DNA of 18,708 bases, taken from assembly GCA_964473525.1 (NCBI GenBank), contig CAYYPK010000072.1:1-18708 (forward strand), given 5' to 3'. The position numbers and the translations under genes are program-made. Below the pieces are notes generated by a model, which did no database searches, was not told the origin of the DNA, and was given only the letters and a program-made list of their open reading frames with translations. The stretch is from GCA-2687025 sp964473525 (lineage in GTDB: Bacteria > Poribacteria > WGA-4E > GCA-2687025). Below are positions 6,777 to 13,954 of this stretch, in pieces; the first letter of the stretch is position 1; every line of letters starts with the position of its first letter.

Positions 6777-8862
6777 CGCCGCGTTGGCGAGCCGCGCGCG
6801 TCTCGCGCCCGTCGTTGTCGCCGTGTGCGCCGCCATCATGCTTACGGAGGCCGGAACCGTGTCCGCGCAAGCCACCACACTGTACGTGTCCACGACCGGC
6901 GCTGACTCCTGGACCGGCGCCCTGCCCGACCCGAACGCCGACCGCAGCGATGGCCCACTCGCAACTCTGGAAGCCGCCCGCGACGCGCTCAGGGGCGCAG
7001 CCGGCGGCGGGACGGTCGTCCTGCGTGGCGGAGTCCATGAGCGGAGCGAGACGTTCCATCTCACCAGCGAGGACTCCGGCGCGGACGGCGCGCCTGTCGT
7101 CTATCGCGCCGCCAAGGGCGAGACGGCGCGCCTCGTCGGCGGCAAACGCGTGAGCGATTTCGCCGCCGTGACGAACGCCGACATCCTGAATCGCCTCGCG
7201 CCCGAGGCCCGAGGCAATGTCATGCACGCGGACCTCGGGGCGCTCGGAGTCACCGACTTCGGCTCGCCAGGTGGCGGCGGTCTGGAGCTGTTCTACAACG
7301 CAGAGCCGATGACACCCGCCCGATGGCCCAACGAAGGATTTGTCCGCGTCACTGATCTAGTCGGCGGCGACCCTGTGGACGTACGCGGCACCAAGGGCGA
7401 CAAGATCGGCCAGTTCATGTACGACGGCGACCGCCCGTCGCGATGGACCGAGGAGAACGACCCATGGGTCCACGGCTACTGGTTCTGGGACTGGTCGGAC
7501 CAGCGCCACCGCGTCGAGTCCATCGACGTTGAGAAGAGCGTCATCGCTGTCGAGCCGCCCTACCACGGCTACGGCTACCGCGTTGGGCAGTGGTTCTACG
7601 CGTTCAATCTGCTCGCGGAATTGGACAGCCCCGGCGAGTGGTACCTGGATCGCGAAGCCGGCGTTCTCTACTTCTGGCCGCCATCGCCCGTCACCGACGG
7701 AGAGGCGTTGGTCTCAGGAATCGACACGATCATCAGCGCGGCCGACGCGGAGCACGTGGAGTTCCGCGGGCTGACGTTGGAGGCGTGTCGCGCCACCGCG
7801 GTCGAGGTGACAGGAGGCGAGGGCGTGCGTGTCGTCGGATGCGCCATCCGCAACACGGGGTCGTGGGCCGTACGCATCAGCGGCGGCTCGGAAAACGGGG
7901 TCGTGGGCTGCGACATCACGGGCACGGGTGGCGGAGGCGTGTCGCTGTCGGGCGGAGACAGGCCCAGCCTGACGCCCTCTGGCCACTACGCCGACAACAA
8001 CCACATCCACCACTACAGCCGGTGGAGCCGGATGTACAACCCGGCGATCTCGATGGGAGGCGTCGGGCAGCGCGCCACGCATAACCTCATCGACAACGCC
8101 CCGCACATGGGGATCGGGTTCAGCGGCAACGACCACCTCATGGAATTCAACGAGATACACAGCGTCTGCTACGAGTCCAACGACGCGGGCGCGATATACG
8201 CCGGACGCGACTGGACGATGCGCGGCACGGTCATCCGGCACAACTACATGCACCACGTGAACGGCTTCGAGGCGAAGGGTTGCGTGGGCGTCTACCTGGA
8301 CGACATGTTCTGCGGCACGGAGATCGTCGGGAACGTGTTCTACAAGGTAACCCGGGCGGCTTTCATCGGAGGCGGACGCGACTGCCTCGTCGAGAACAAC
8401 CTGTTCGTGGACTGCGAGCCCGCGTTGCACATCGACAACCGCGCCATGGGATGGGCGGGTTACCACGTAGCCACGACGATGAAGGACCGGCTCGACGACA
8501 TGCCGTTCCGCGATCCCATCTGGGTCGAGCGGTACCCGGAATTGCAGACGGTGTGGGAAGACGAGCCAGCGGCCCCGAAGGGGAACGTGGTCGCTCGCAA
8601 CGTCTCGTTTGGCGGCAGGTGGGACGGCGTGCAGGAAGGCGCGCGCGGCTACGTTGCGTTCGAGGACAACCTCGTCGACGAAGATCCCGCTTTCCTGGGC
8701 ACGCCGCCAGCGGACTTCCGCCTCGCCGAGGACTCGCCCGCGCTCGACCTCGGGTTTGTGCCCATCCCAATCGACCGCATCGGGCTGTACGAGTCGGAGG
8801 AGCGGGCGTCGTGGCCGGTGGAGCATGCCGTCCGCGAGAGACCAGCCGAAGTCGGCGACTGA
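6766..8862 (+). CDS. Secreted right-handed parallel beta-helix protein, GH141-like
   Basis: This 698-residue protein has a signal peptide (about 1-35; hydrophobic VVVAVCAAIML, cleavage near VSAQA). The mature start follows the pattern LYVSTTGADSWTG and GPLATLEAARDALR (about 39-76), typical of secreted glycoside hydrolase family 141-type proteins. A segment near 280-305 (SPGEWYLDREAGVLYFWPP) is another mark of this family. From about 305 to 600 short repeated turns such as VEFRGLTLEA, VRVVGCAIRNTG and CLVENNLFVDC form the parallel beta-helix. Characterised GH141 members act on fucose- or xylose-containing glycans, but I could not assign catalytic residues. It overlaps the aldo/keto reductase by 11 bases, so the two probably share a transcript and a substrate. 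A non-catalytic carbohydrate-binding helix remains possible. Confidence 0.85.
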   Translation: MCANAALASRARLAPVVVAVCAAIMLTEAGTVSAQATTLYVSTTGADSWTGALPDPNADRSDGPLATLEAARDALRGAAGGGTVVLRGGVHERSETFHLTSEDSGADGAPVVYRAAKGETARLVGGKRVSDFAAVTNADILNRLAPEARGNVMHADLGALGVTDFGSPGGGGLELFYNAEPMTPARWPNEGFVRVTDLVGGDPVDVRGTKGDKIGQFMYDGDRPSRWTEENDPWVHGYWFWDWSDQRHRVESIDVEKSVIAVEPPYHGYGYRVGQWFYAFNLLAELDSPGEWYLDREAGVLYFWPPSPVTDGEALVSGIDTIISAADAEHVEFRGLTLEACRATAVEVTGGEGVRVVGCAIRNTGSWAVRISGGSENGVVGCDITGTGGGGVSLSGGDRPSLTPSGHYADNNHIHHYSRWSRMYNPAISMGGVGQRATHNLIDNAPHMGIGFSGNDHLMEFNEIHSVCYESNDAGAIYAGRDWTMRGTVIRHNYMHHVNGFEAKGCVGVYLDDMFCGTEIVGNVFYKVTRAAFIGGGRDCLVENNLFVDCEPALHIDNRAMGWAGYHVATTMKDRLDDMPFRDPIWVERYPELQTVWEDEPAAPKGNVVARNVSFGGRWDGVQEGARGYVAFEDNLVDEDPAFLGTPPADFRLAEDSPALDLGFVPIPIDRIGLYESEERASWPVEHAVRERPAEVGD

Positions 8863-8896
8863 CGGACGCTGGCTGCGGGGGCGCGCGATGCGAACC

Positions 8897-8912
8897 GGCG
8901 ACGGGCGTCGCC
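8897..8912. terminator. Hairpin between convergent genes, possible terminator
   Basis: GGCGAC (8897-8902) and GTCGCC (8907-8912) pair perfectly around a GGGC loop, in the 80-base gap between the convergent beta-helix and membrane-protein genes. No T-run follows on either strand, so termination is only inferred from position. Confidence 0.28.
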
Positions 8913-8942
8913 AGCAGCATGGTACCTAACAGGGCGGACGGT

Positions 8943-9323
8943 CTAGCTGTCGTCCTTCTCCGCCGCCTTCTCCGCCTCTTCCCGGGCCGCCTGCTTCGCC
9001 TTCACGATGCCGACCATGGTCGTGAGCCGAGCGCCCTCGTCCGGCGTGCGTCTGGACAGGTACACGGAGCCGGCGATCTCAATGGCAAGGAATCCACCCG
9101 CGAACCCGAGCCAAAACCGTGGGGTCACCATACGTGGTCCACCGATGGTGACCAGCAGCTCCCCTATGCGAGAGCGCTCCACTTCCTCTTCCTCGAGAGG
9201 CTCGAGCACTCCACGCACGGGGCTCGGTGGCTGCCCGCTGACAACAAACGCCGCCAACAGTCCTGCCAGGAATGCCGGCAACACAAGGACGCGCGCTGCG
9301 CCCGCGAAGTCTCTGCTCGCCAT
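8943..9323 (-). CDS. Small membrane protein with two transmembrane helices, unknown function
   Basis: This 126-residue protein is not recognised. Two hydrophobic helices are visible, at about 10-30 (RVLVLPAFLAGLLAAFVVSG) and 70-90 (FWLGFAGGFLAIEIAGSVYL). They are separated by a very acidic stretch (LEPLEEEEVE, 40-49). The C-terminus is a charged helical tail (KAKQAAREEAEKAAEKDD). I chose ATG 9323 because AAGGAG lies 7 bases upstream on the minus strand. The longer frame from 9410 adds an Arg-rich, unlikely N-terminus and would run across the candidate -10 at 9383-9388. It is divergent from the dienelactone hydrolase, each with its own candidate promoter. The helix-loop-helix shape suggests an accessory inner-membrane subunit, but nothing here names a partner. 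Confidence 0.75.
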   Translation of the reverse strand: MASRDFAGAARVLVLPAFLAGLLAAFVVSGQPPSPVRGVLEPLEEEEVERSRIGELLVTIGGPRMVTPRFWLGFAGGFLAIEIAGSVYLSRRTPDEGARLTTMVGIVKAKQAAREEAEKAAEKDDS

Positions 9324-9382
9324 CGCCGATCTCCTTGCGGACGCGCGGCGGGACACCGCGACTACCCTCGCCCCAACGCGTA

Positions 9383-9410
9383 GCGATACGCCTTTCGGAT
9401 CGCCGGTCAA
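9383..9410 (-). promoter_or_regulatory. Candidate promoter of the small membrane protein
   Basis: On the minus strand TTGACC (9405-9410) is followed after 16 bases by TATCGC (9383-9388), matching five and three consensus positions. It would give a leader of about 50 bases to ATG 9323. Confidence 0.38.
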
Positions 9411-9444
9411 GAGCCCTTTGGTAGGCTATCGGCGCCACGGCGGT

Positions 9445-9473
9445 TTGACCGAAGGGCCTCGGTCACGTATGAC
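9445..9473 (+). promoter_or_regulatory. Promoter of the dienelactone hydrolase gene
   Basis: TTGACC (9445-9450) and TATGAC (9468-9473) are separated by 17 bases, matching the sigma-70 consensus at five and four positions. Transcription would start near 9480. That leaves the ATG at 9469 inside the -10 element and favours ATG 9496 as the real start. Confidence 0.55.
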
Positions 9474-9495
9474 TTACGCAAAGGGGGATCGGAGG

Positions 9496-10200
9496 ATGAG
9501 TGCAAGTACCGAGGCGTTGCTCGTCGACGGCCGGCGGATGGATACCTACGTCTCCTCGGGCGAGGGCATAGGACCACGCCCTGGTGTAGTCGTCATCATG
9601 CATGCGGGGGGTGTCGACGAGTTCACGCGCGCCATGACAGACCGGCTCGCGGAGGAGGGATATGTCGCCGCGGCGCCAGACCTGTACCACTGGAAGGGCC
9701 CGGACGAGGCCAGATCACCACGCACGATCGACGACGCAGAGATGACGAAGGACGTCGAGGCGACGGTCGCCTATCTGGAGTCGCGCCCCGACGTGCGAAA
9801 GGACTCGCTCGGCATCATCGGCTTCTGTATGGGCGGGCGGTCGGCGTACCTCATGGCGGCGGCGGTTCCGGCGTTCAGCGCATCGGTCGCGTACTACGGA
9901 GGAGGCATCGCGCAGCCGAGAGGGAGCGTCGACGTCTCCCCCTTCGACCTGACGGCGGACATATCGTGTCCTCTGCTCTTCCACTTCGGAGGCGAGGATC
10001 GGAACCCCTCGCCCGAGGATATGCTGAGCCTCGACGCTGAGATGACGAAGCACGGCAAGGAGCACGAGTTCCACGCGTACGAGGGAGCGGGTCACGCGTT
10101 CATGGACTTCACGAGCGAGCGCCACCACGAGGAGGCGTCTCGCGTGTCGTGGCCTCGCACGCTGGACTTCCTGGCGCGCCATCTGAGGCCTGGGGAGTAG
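9496..10200 (+). CDS. Dienelactone hydrolase family protein
   Basis: This 234-residue alpha/beta hydrolase is probably cytoplasmic. The Cys-His-Asp triad is visible: Cys111 in GFCMGGR, Asp168 in GGEDRN and His200 in GAGHAFMD. The length fits the family. The strand before the first active-site loop reads VVVIMHAGGV, lacking the Glu that orients the nucleophile in classical dienelactone hydrolases, so it may be a related esterase or ring-cleavage lactonase with another substrate. ATG 9496 was chosen because AAGGGGG lies 6 bases upstream and a promoter places the transcription start after the alternative ATG 9469. It is transcribed divergently from the membrane protein and converges on the PLP enzyme gene 44 bases downstream; no aromatic catabolism gene is nearby. 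Confidence 0.88.
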   Translation: MSASTEALLVDGRRMDTYVSSGEGIGPRPGVVVIMHAGGVDEFTRAMTDRLAEEGYVAAAPDLYHWKGPDEARSPRTIDDAEMTKDVEATVAYLESRPDVRKDSLGIIGFCMGGRSAYLMAAAVPAFSASVAYYGGGIAQPRGSVDVSPFDLTADISCPLLFHFGGEDRNPSPEDMLSLDAEMTKHGKEHEFHAYEGAGHAFMDFTSERHHEEASRVSWPRTLDFLARHLRPGE

Positions 10201-10244
10201 CCCCTACTGGACACGGGCCGCCACCATATGGACAGACCGCCCGC

Positions 10245-11600
10245 CTACGCCGCATCGCCCAGGCACTGCTCGATGATGTCGAGCGCCCTGTCCAACTCAT
10301 CTTGTGCGATCGTGAGTGGCGGCGCGAGTGACAGCACGTTCCCCATCGTGACCTTGAAGCTGAGTCCCCTGGCGAGGGCGTCGTACATGACGCGATCCGC
10401 GAGGTCGTTCGCCGGCGACTGATCCGACGGGTCGTGCAGTTCGACCCCGAGCAGCAGGCCACGTCCGCGCACCTCGGCGATAGCGTCGTGCCTCTCTGCC
10501 ATGCCTCGCAGGCGGCTGAGCGCGTGCCTCCCGAGCGAGGCAGAGCGTTCCAGAAGGCCCTCATCCTCGATGACCTCCAGCGTCGCCAGGGCAGCCGCGC
10601 ACGCCACGGGGTTCTTCTCGTGCGTGTAGTGCCCGAGCGCAGCTTCGGGGGCGAGGTCTAGGCGCGTGCGTGCCACCATGGCCGCGAACGGGAAGATGCC
10701 ACCTCCTAGTCCTTTGCCGAGGACCAGGACATCGGGATCCACGCCGTCGTGCTCGAAGGCGAACATGCGACCGGTGCGTCCCAACGCGTGGGGTATCTCG
10801 TCGAAGATCAGGAGGGCGCCGTACCGGTCGCAGGCGTCTCGCACTTGCCTCCAGTACTCCGCCGGAGGAAAGATGGCGGCGCTACGCGTCGGCTCCGCGA
10901 TGACCGCCGCGACATCGCCCTCGTTCCGCAGGATGAACTCGACGTAGTCAGCGCATCGGGTGTTGCACTCGCCACCACACCCGAAGAGGCAGTGGCCGGC
11001 GTACGGGTACGGGACGTGCTCCGTGCCTGGCAGCAGTGGACCCGCGTTGCGCCGGAAGCCTGCCGCCCCGCCGACGCTGATGGCGTCCAGCGACGCGCCG
11101 TGGAACGAATCCCACATCGAAATCGTCTTGTGGCGACCCGTCGCCATGCGCGCGAGCTTCATCGCCATGCCCACCGCAGACGTGCCGCCGGGCGCGAACA
11201 GCACCTTGCCTAGCTCGTCCGGCGTGATCTCGACAAGCTTCCTCGCCAGCTCCACCGCCTTCGCGTTCGTGTACCGCCGCGTACAGAAGGACAACGCGCG
11301 CATCTGCTCCGTGATGGCCTCAATGACGCGAGGATGACCGAAGCCTATCTGGTGCACGCTGTTGCCGTGGAAGTCCATGTAGCGACGTCCCTGCGTGTCT
11401 TGCAGGTAGATGCCGTCGCAGGCTTCTAGGACGTTCATGCACGGCGTCGACAGAGACTGCCGCAGGAAGTAGCGCTCGTCTTCATCGAGTATCTCCCGCG
11501 CGTCGGCGTCGACGTGCTCGTCGAGCCACGCCTGCCGTCGCTCGGAGAGGTTGACGTCGCCCTCGGACTCTGGTGGCGTTGCGGCAGGGGTCGAAGTCAA
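10245..11600 (-). CDS. Class-III PLP enzyme, probable (R)-1-hydroxy-2-aminoethylphosphonate ammonia-lyase-like (PbfA-like)
   Basis: This 451-residue protein has the class-III aminotransferase fold. The PLP lysine is Lys296 (LVLGKGLGGG), with Asp267 (IFDEIPHALGRTG) and the phosphate loop GGTSA at 138-142. Segments such as SLSTPCMNVLEACDGIY, MDFHGNSVHQIGFGHP and ALGHYTHEKNPVACAAAL match, from memory, the branch named PbfA. PbfA converts (R)-1-hydroxy-2-aminoethylphosphonate to phosphonoacetaldehyde and ammonia. An ordinary omega-aminotransferase is the alternative. I chose TTG 11600, because AGGAG lies 7 bases upstream and this avoids overlap with the toxin gene; an upstream frame to 11678 would overlap it. 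Four cysteines (204, 208, 212, 216) form an evenly spaced CxxxCxxxCxxxC in the middle of the protein. It follows the toxin by 31 bases and may be co-transcribed with the TA pair. Confidence 0.8.
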   Translation of the reverse strand: MTSTPAATPPESEGDVNLSERRQAWLDEHVDADAREILDEDERYFLRQSLSTPCMNVLEACDGIYLQDTQGRRYMDFHGNSVHQIGFGHPRVIEAITEQMRALSFCTRRYTNAKAVELARKLVEITPDELGKVLFAPGGTSAVGMAMKLARMATGRHKTISMWDSFHGASLDAISVGGAAGFRRNAGPLLPGTEHVPYPYAGHCLFGCGGECNTRCADYVEFILRNEGDVAAVIAEPTRSAAIFPPAEYWRQVRDACDRYGALLIFDEIPHALGRTGRMFAFEHDGVDPDVLVLGKGLGGGIFPFAAMVARTRLDLAPEAALGHYTHEKNPVACAAALATLEVIEDEGLLERSASLGRHALSRLRGMAERHDAIAEVRGRGLLLGVELHDPSDQSPANDLADRVMYDALARGLSFKVTMGNVLSLAPPLTIAQDELDRALDIIEQCLGDAA

Positions 11601-11607
11601 CCGGGCT

Positions 11608-11612
11608 CTCCT
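11608..11612 (-). promoter_or_regulatory. Ribosome binding site that selects a TTG start
   Basis: AGGAG on the minus strand sits 7 bases before TTG 11600, inside the 31-base gap after the toxin stop. No ATG or GTG in frame nearby has comparable spacing, so this site decides the start of the PLP enzyme. Confidence 0.6.
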
Positions 11613-11631
11613 AAGGCGGTCGCGCCGCACG

Positions 11632-11895
11632 TCACACGCCGCGGTAGACATCGCGGCGGTGTCCAACGCGTCGGACACTCACCACGGCCTCCGCGTCGTC
11701 CACGCTGTACACGATTCTGTAGTCGCCCACCCGACACCGGTATACGTCGGCCGCCCCCTGTATCTTTCGCGCGCCGGGCGGACGCGGCTGCGTCGCAAGA
11801 GCGTCTATGACAGGTAGAATGCGTGCCTGTACGACGGGAGGAACCCGTCGCAATTCACGACGAGCGGACGACTTCATCACTATCCGGTACGGCAT
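11632..11895 (-). CDS. relE: RelE/ParE-family toxin
   Basis: This 87-residue basic protein is a type II toxin of the RelE/ParE superfamily; RelE members cleave ribosome-bound mRNA while ParE members poison gyrase. The N-terminal part MKSSARRELRRVPPVVQ, the helical region LPVIDALATQPRPPGARKIQG and the C-terminal GDYRIVYSVDD and VRRVGHRRDVYRG are typical of the RelE branch. GGAGG lies 8 bases before ATG 11895, inside the antitoxin gene. The frame overlaps the 3' end of the antitoxin by 41 bases, longer than the few bases usual in RelBE pairs. The order antitoxin then toxin matches a classic co-translated module. The PLP-enzyme gene follows after 31 bases. Which toxic activity applies was not established from sequence. 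Confidence 0.87.
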   Translation of the reverse strand: MPYRIVMKSSARRELRRVPPVVQARILPVIDALATQPRPPGARKIQGAADVYRCRVGDYRIVYSVDDAEAVVSVRRVGHRRDVYRGV

Positions 11896-12091
11896 CCGCG
11901 GGGCCTCCGGCTCTGAGGTCGTTCAGGATCTCAGCCCGCACCGCCTCCCACGGCACATCGTCCTCACTCTCCCTCTCACGAGCAACTGCTGCGTCGAGGA
12001 GGTCCTCGATAAGGTCGCCGTACATGTCGAGGTCGATGACAACCGCGGTCCTGCTGCCGTCACCGTCTACCAGGAAGTGAATGCCGTCCAT
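11855..12091 (-). CDS. Type II antitoxin, Phd/YefM- or RelB-like
   Basis: This 78-residue acidic protein should bind and neutralise the RelE-type toxin and repress the operon. It starts MDGIHFLVDGDGSRTAVVID, a short beta-strand DNA-binding start common in Phd/YefM-type antitoxins. A helical linker follows (YGDLIEDLLDAAVARERES), then an acidic, probably unfolded C-terminal tail that would wrap the toxin. A long upstream frame to 12424 is an antisense shadow of the sulfatase. ATG 12091 is preceded by GAGGAG with 7 bases of spacing. The toxin ribosome site and start lie within its last 41 bases, so translation is coupled. Regulation probably involves the inverted repeat at 12144-12160. The family assignment between RelB and Phd is uncertain. 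Confidence 0.82.
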   Translation of the reverse strand: MDGIHFLVDGDGSRTAVVIDLDMYGDLIEDLLDAAVARERESEDDVPWEAVRAEILNDLRAGGPADAVPDSDEVVRSS

Positions 12092-12137
12092 CTCAGGTCT
12101 CCTCACCGTGATGTTACCACGCGCCGTGGCACGCTGC

Positions 12138-12166
12138 TTCTCGCCGCCCAACGTGGGCGGTATTAT
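12138..12166 (+). promoter_or_regulatory. Candidate promoter of the sulfatase gene
   Basis: TATTAT (12161-12166) matches the -10 consensus at five of six positions. A weak -35 (TTCTCG, 12138-12143) lies 17 bases upstream, and the leader would be about 65 bases to ATG 12238. Read on the minus strand, the same bases give GATAAT, a possible -10 for the antitoxin. Confidence 0.4.
12144..12160. promoter_or_regulatory. Perfect inverted repeat, probable operator
   Basis: CCGCCCA (12144-12150) and TGGGCGG (12154-12160) form a 7+3+7 palindrome directly beside the TATTAT element, filling the -35 to -10 spacer. It lies 53 bases upstream of the antitoxin start, where antitoxins of this kind usually repress their own promoter. 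It could also block the divergent sulfatase promoter. Confidence 0.55.
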
Positions 12167-12237
12167 CGGGCGGATCGTGAGGGAAACCACGCCGCAGTCG
12201 ACCACGCAACGGCGGCCACCACCGGAGATCCGCGCGC

Positions 12238-13773
12238 ATGCCCACTCGGCCCAACATCCTGTTCGTCTTCGCCGACGACTGGGGTCGCTACGCCAGCGCC
12301 TATCGTGACATCGACGGCGCCGGCACGCCCAACGACCTGATAGAAACCCCCAACTTCGACCGTGTGGCCCGCGAAGGCGTGCTGTTCTCGAACGCCTTCG
12401 TGCCCGCCCCGTCGTGCACGCCATGTCGCAGCTCGGTGTTGACCGGCCGTTACTTCTGGCAGACGGGGCGAGCTGCTATCCTGCAGGGTGCCGTGTGGGA
12501 CGAGTCGATGCCTACGTACCCGCTGGAGCTCGAAGCTGCGGGGTACCACATCGGGTACACGTACAAGGCGTGGTCGCCCGGCACGCCTCAGGACGCTCCC
12601 TATGGCGGTCACCGGACGAGGTACGCGCCAGCGGGAACGCGGTACGGCTCCTTCTCGTTCGTAGCCACTGAACACGCGGAGGAGTTGGGCGTCGAGGGGG
12701 CCAAGGACGTGCTATACGAGGAGGCGCGGCAGAACTTCGACGCGTTCCTCGACGCGCGCCCGGACGACGCGCCGTTCTGCTACTGGTGGGGGCCGACCAA
12801 CACGCATCGGAAGTGGCAGCGAGGGTCGGGCAAGGAGCTGTGGGGCCTCGAGCCCGACGACCTGAAGGGCAAGCTACCGGCGTTCCTCCCGGACGTGCAC
12901 GATGTGCGCGAAGACGTCGCCGACTATCTGGGCGAGTGCCTCGCCGTGGACGCGGGTCTGGGCCTCCTCATGGATCGTCTGACGGAGCTAGGCGAACTGG
13001 ACAACACCCTCGTCGTGGTGAGTGGCGACCACGGCATCCCTGGATTCCCACGAGCCAAGTGCAACCTGTACGATTTGGGCTGTGAGGTGGCGCTCGCCGC
13101 CCGCTGGCCGGGCCGCATTCCAGCGGGCCGTGTGATAGCCGACTTCGTCAACATCATGGATGTCGCTCCGACGTTCCTGGAGGCAGGCGGCGTGCCGTTC
13201 CCCGACGGCATGACAGCCAACGGCCTCCTGGACGTCCTCGAGTCGGACGCCGATGGGCAGGTGGATCCCGAGCGGACGTTCGTCGTGACTGGCCGCGAGC
13301 GGCACGTGGCGCGCGCCCGCGAGGGAGCGCTGCCGTATCCGCAGCGCGCGATACGCACGGAGGACTACCTGTACATACGCAACTTCCACCCCGAACGCTG
13401 GCCCATGGGCGATCCTCGAGGGCTTGACGACCCAGCAACGGAGCCGCCAGCCTACGAGGTGCTGGAGCACGACACGATGATCGCCTACTCGGACCTCGAC
13501 GCGGGGCCGTCGAAGGCGTGGATGGTTCATCACCGCGGCGAACCGGAGGTGCGCGACCTCTTCGAGATGGGCTTCGGGAAGTTCCCGGGCGAGGAGCTGT
13601 ACGACCTGCGCGTCGATCCGCACTACATGACGAACGTCGCGGACGAGCCGAGGCACGCAGCCGCGCGCGACGAGCTGTCCGCGCGGCTGATGGCCGTGCT
13701 GCGCGAACAGGACGACCCACGCGTCGTGGAGGATCCCTGTCGCTACGAACATCCGCCGTACACGGACGCGTGA
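12238..13773 (+). CDS. Arylsulfatase family enzyme (formylglycine-dependent, S1)
   Basis: This 511-residue sulfatase hydrolyses sulfate esters using a formylglycine made from Cys60 in the motif CTPCRSSVLTGR (C-x-P-x-R). Metal ligands Asp13 and Asp14 lie in the opening PNILFVFADDWGRY, and Asp264 and His265 in VVSGDHGIPGF. Lys110 and His190 are further candidate active-site residues. The C-terminal domain ends with the usual LYDLRVDPHYMTNVADEP. Length is normal for the family. No signal peptide is present, so it should act in the cytoplasm on imported fragments, unlike most secreted sulfatases. The position usually held by Ser in CxPSR is a second cysteine, Cys63. GGAG precedes the ATG by 10 bases. 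No sulfatase-maturating enzyme is in the window, so it must be encoded elsewhere. Confidence 0.93.
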   Translation: MPTRPNILFVFADDWGRYASAYRDIDGAGTPNDLIETPNFDRVAREGVLFSNAFVPAPSCTPCRSSVLTGRYFWQTGRAAILQGAVWDESMPTYPLELEAAGYHIGYTYKAWSPGTPQDAPYGGHRTRYAPAGTRYGSFSFVATEHAEELGVEGAKDVLYEEARQNFDAFLDARPDDAPFCYWWGPTNTHRKWQRGSGKELWGLEPDDLKGKLPAFLPDVHDVREDVADYLGECLAVDAGLGLLMDRLTELGELDNTLVVVSGDHGIPGFPRAKCNLYDLGCEVALAARWPGRIPAGRVIADFVNIMDVAPTFLEAGGVPFPDGMTANGLLDVLESDADGQVDPERTFVVTGRERHVARAREGALPYPQRAIRTEDYLYIRNFHPERWPMGDPRGLDDPATEPPAYEVLEHDTMIAYSDLDAGPSKAWMVHHRGEPEVRDLFEMGFGKFPGEELYDLRVDPHYMTNVADEPRHAAARDELSARLMAVLREQDDPRVVEDPCRYEHPPYTDA

Positions 13774-13808
13774 AGTCGGCCCCACGGCCGTCCCATCGTC
13801 GTGCGTTG

Positions 13809-13828
13809 GACGCCGGGACAGCGGCGTC
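13809..13828 (+). terminator. GC-rich hairpin after the sulfatase gene, possible terminator
   Basis: GACGCCG (13809-13815) and CGGCGTC (13822-13828) pair perfectly around a 6-base loop, 36 bases after the sulfatase stop and before the histidine kinase promoter. The arms repeat those at 2293-2309 and 4436-4457. No T-run follows. Confidence 0.4.
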
Positions 13829-13846
13829 GTGACGGCCTAACCGCGC

Positions 13847-13876
13847 TTGACCGTCCCAGACGCGGCCTCCTAGAAT
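13847..13876 (+). promoter_or_regulatory. Promoter of the histidine kinase gene
   Basis: TTGACC (13847-13852) and TAGAAT (13871-13876) are separated by 18 bases and each matches the sigma-70 consensus at five of six positions. The predicted transcript would begin close to 13883, which is itself an ATG, so either a leaderless start there or the ATG at 13955 is used. Confidence 0.6.
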
Positions 13877-13954
13877 CATGGGATGTTGCGGGCCCCGTGC
13901 CCGTGGCTCCCAGCGCAGATTCTGCCTGTTCCTGTCGGAAGGGAACGCTGCGGG

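Noticed and set aside
7714..8826. 370-codon minus-strand frame opposite the beta-helix gene
   Set aside because: It is a shadow caused by high GC; the plus strand has a signal peptide and beta-helix turns throughout.
8280..9383. 367-codon plus frame spanning the beta-helix end and the membrane protein
   Set aside because: It is Arg-rich, has no motif, and crosses two better supported genes on different strands.
9469..9495. Upstream ATG start for the dienelactone hydrolase
   Set aside because: It falls within the predicted -10 element and has a weak ribosome site compared with ATG 9496.
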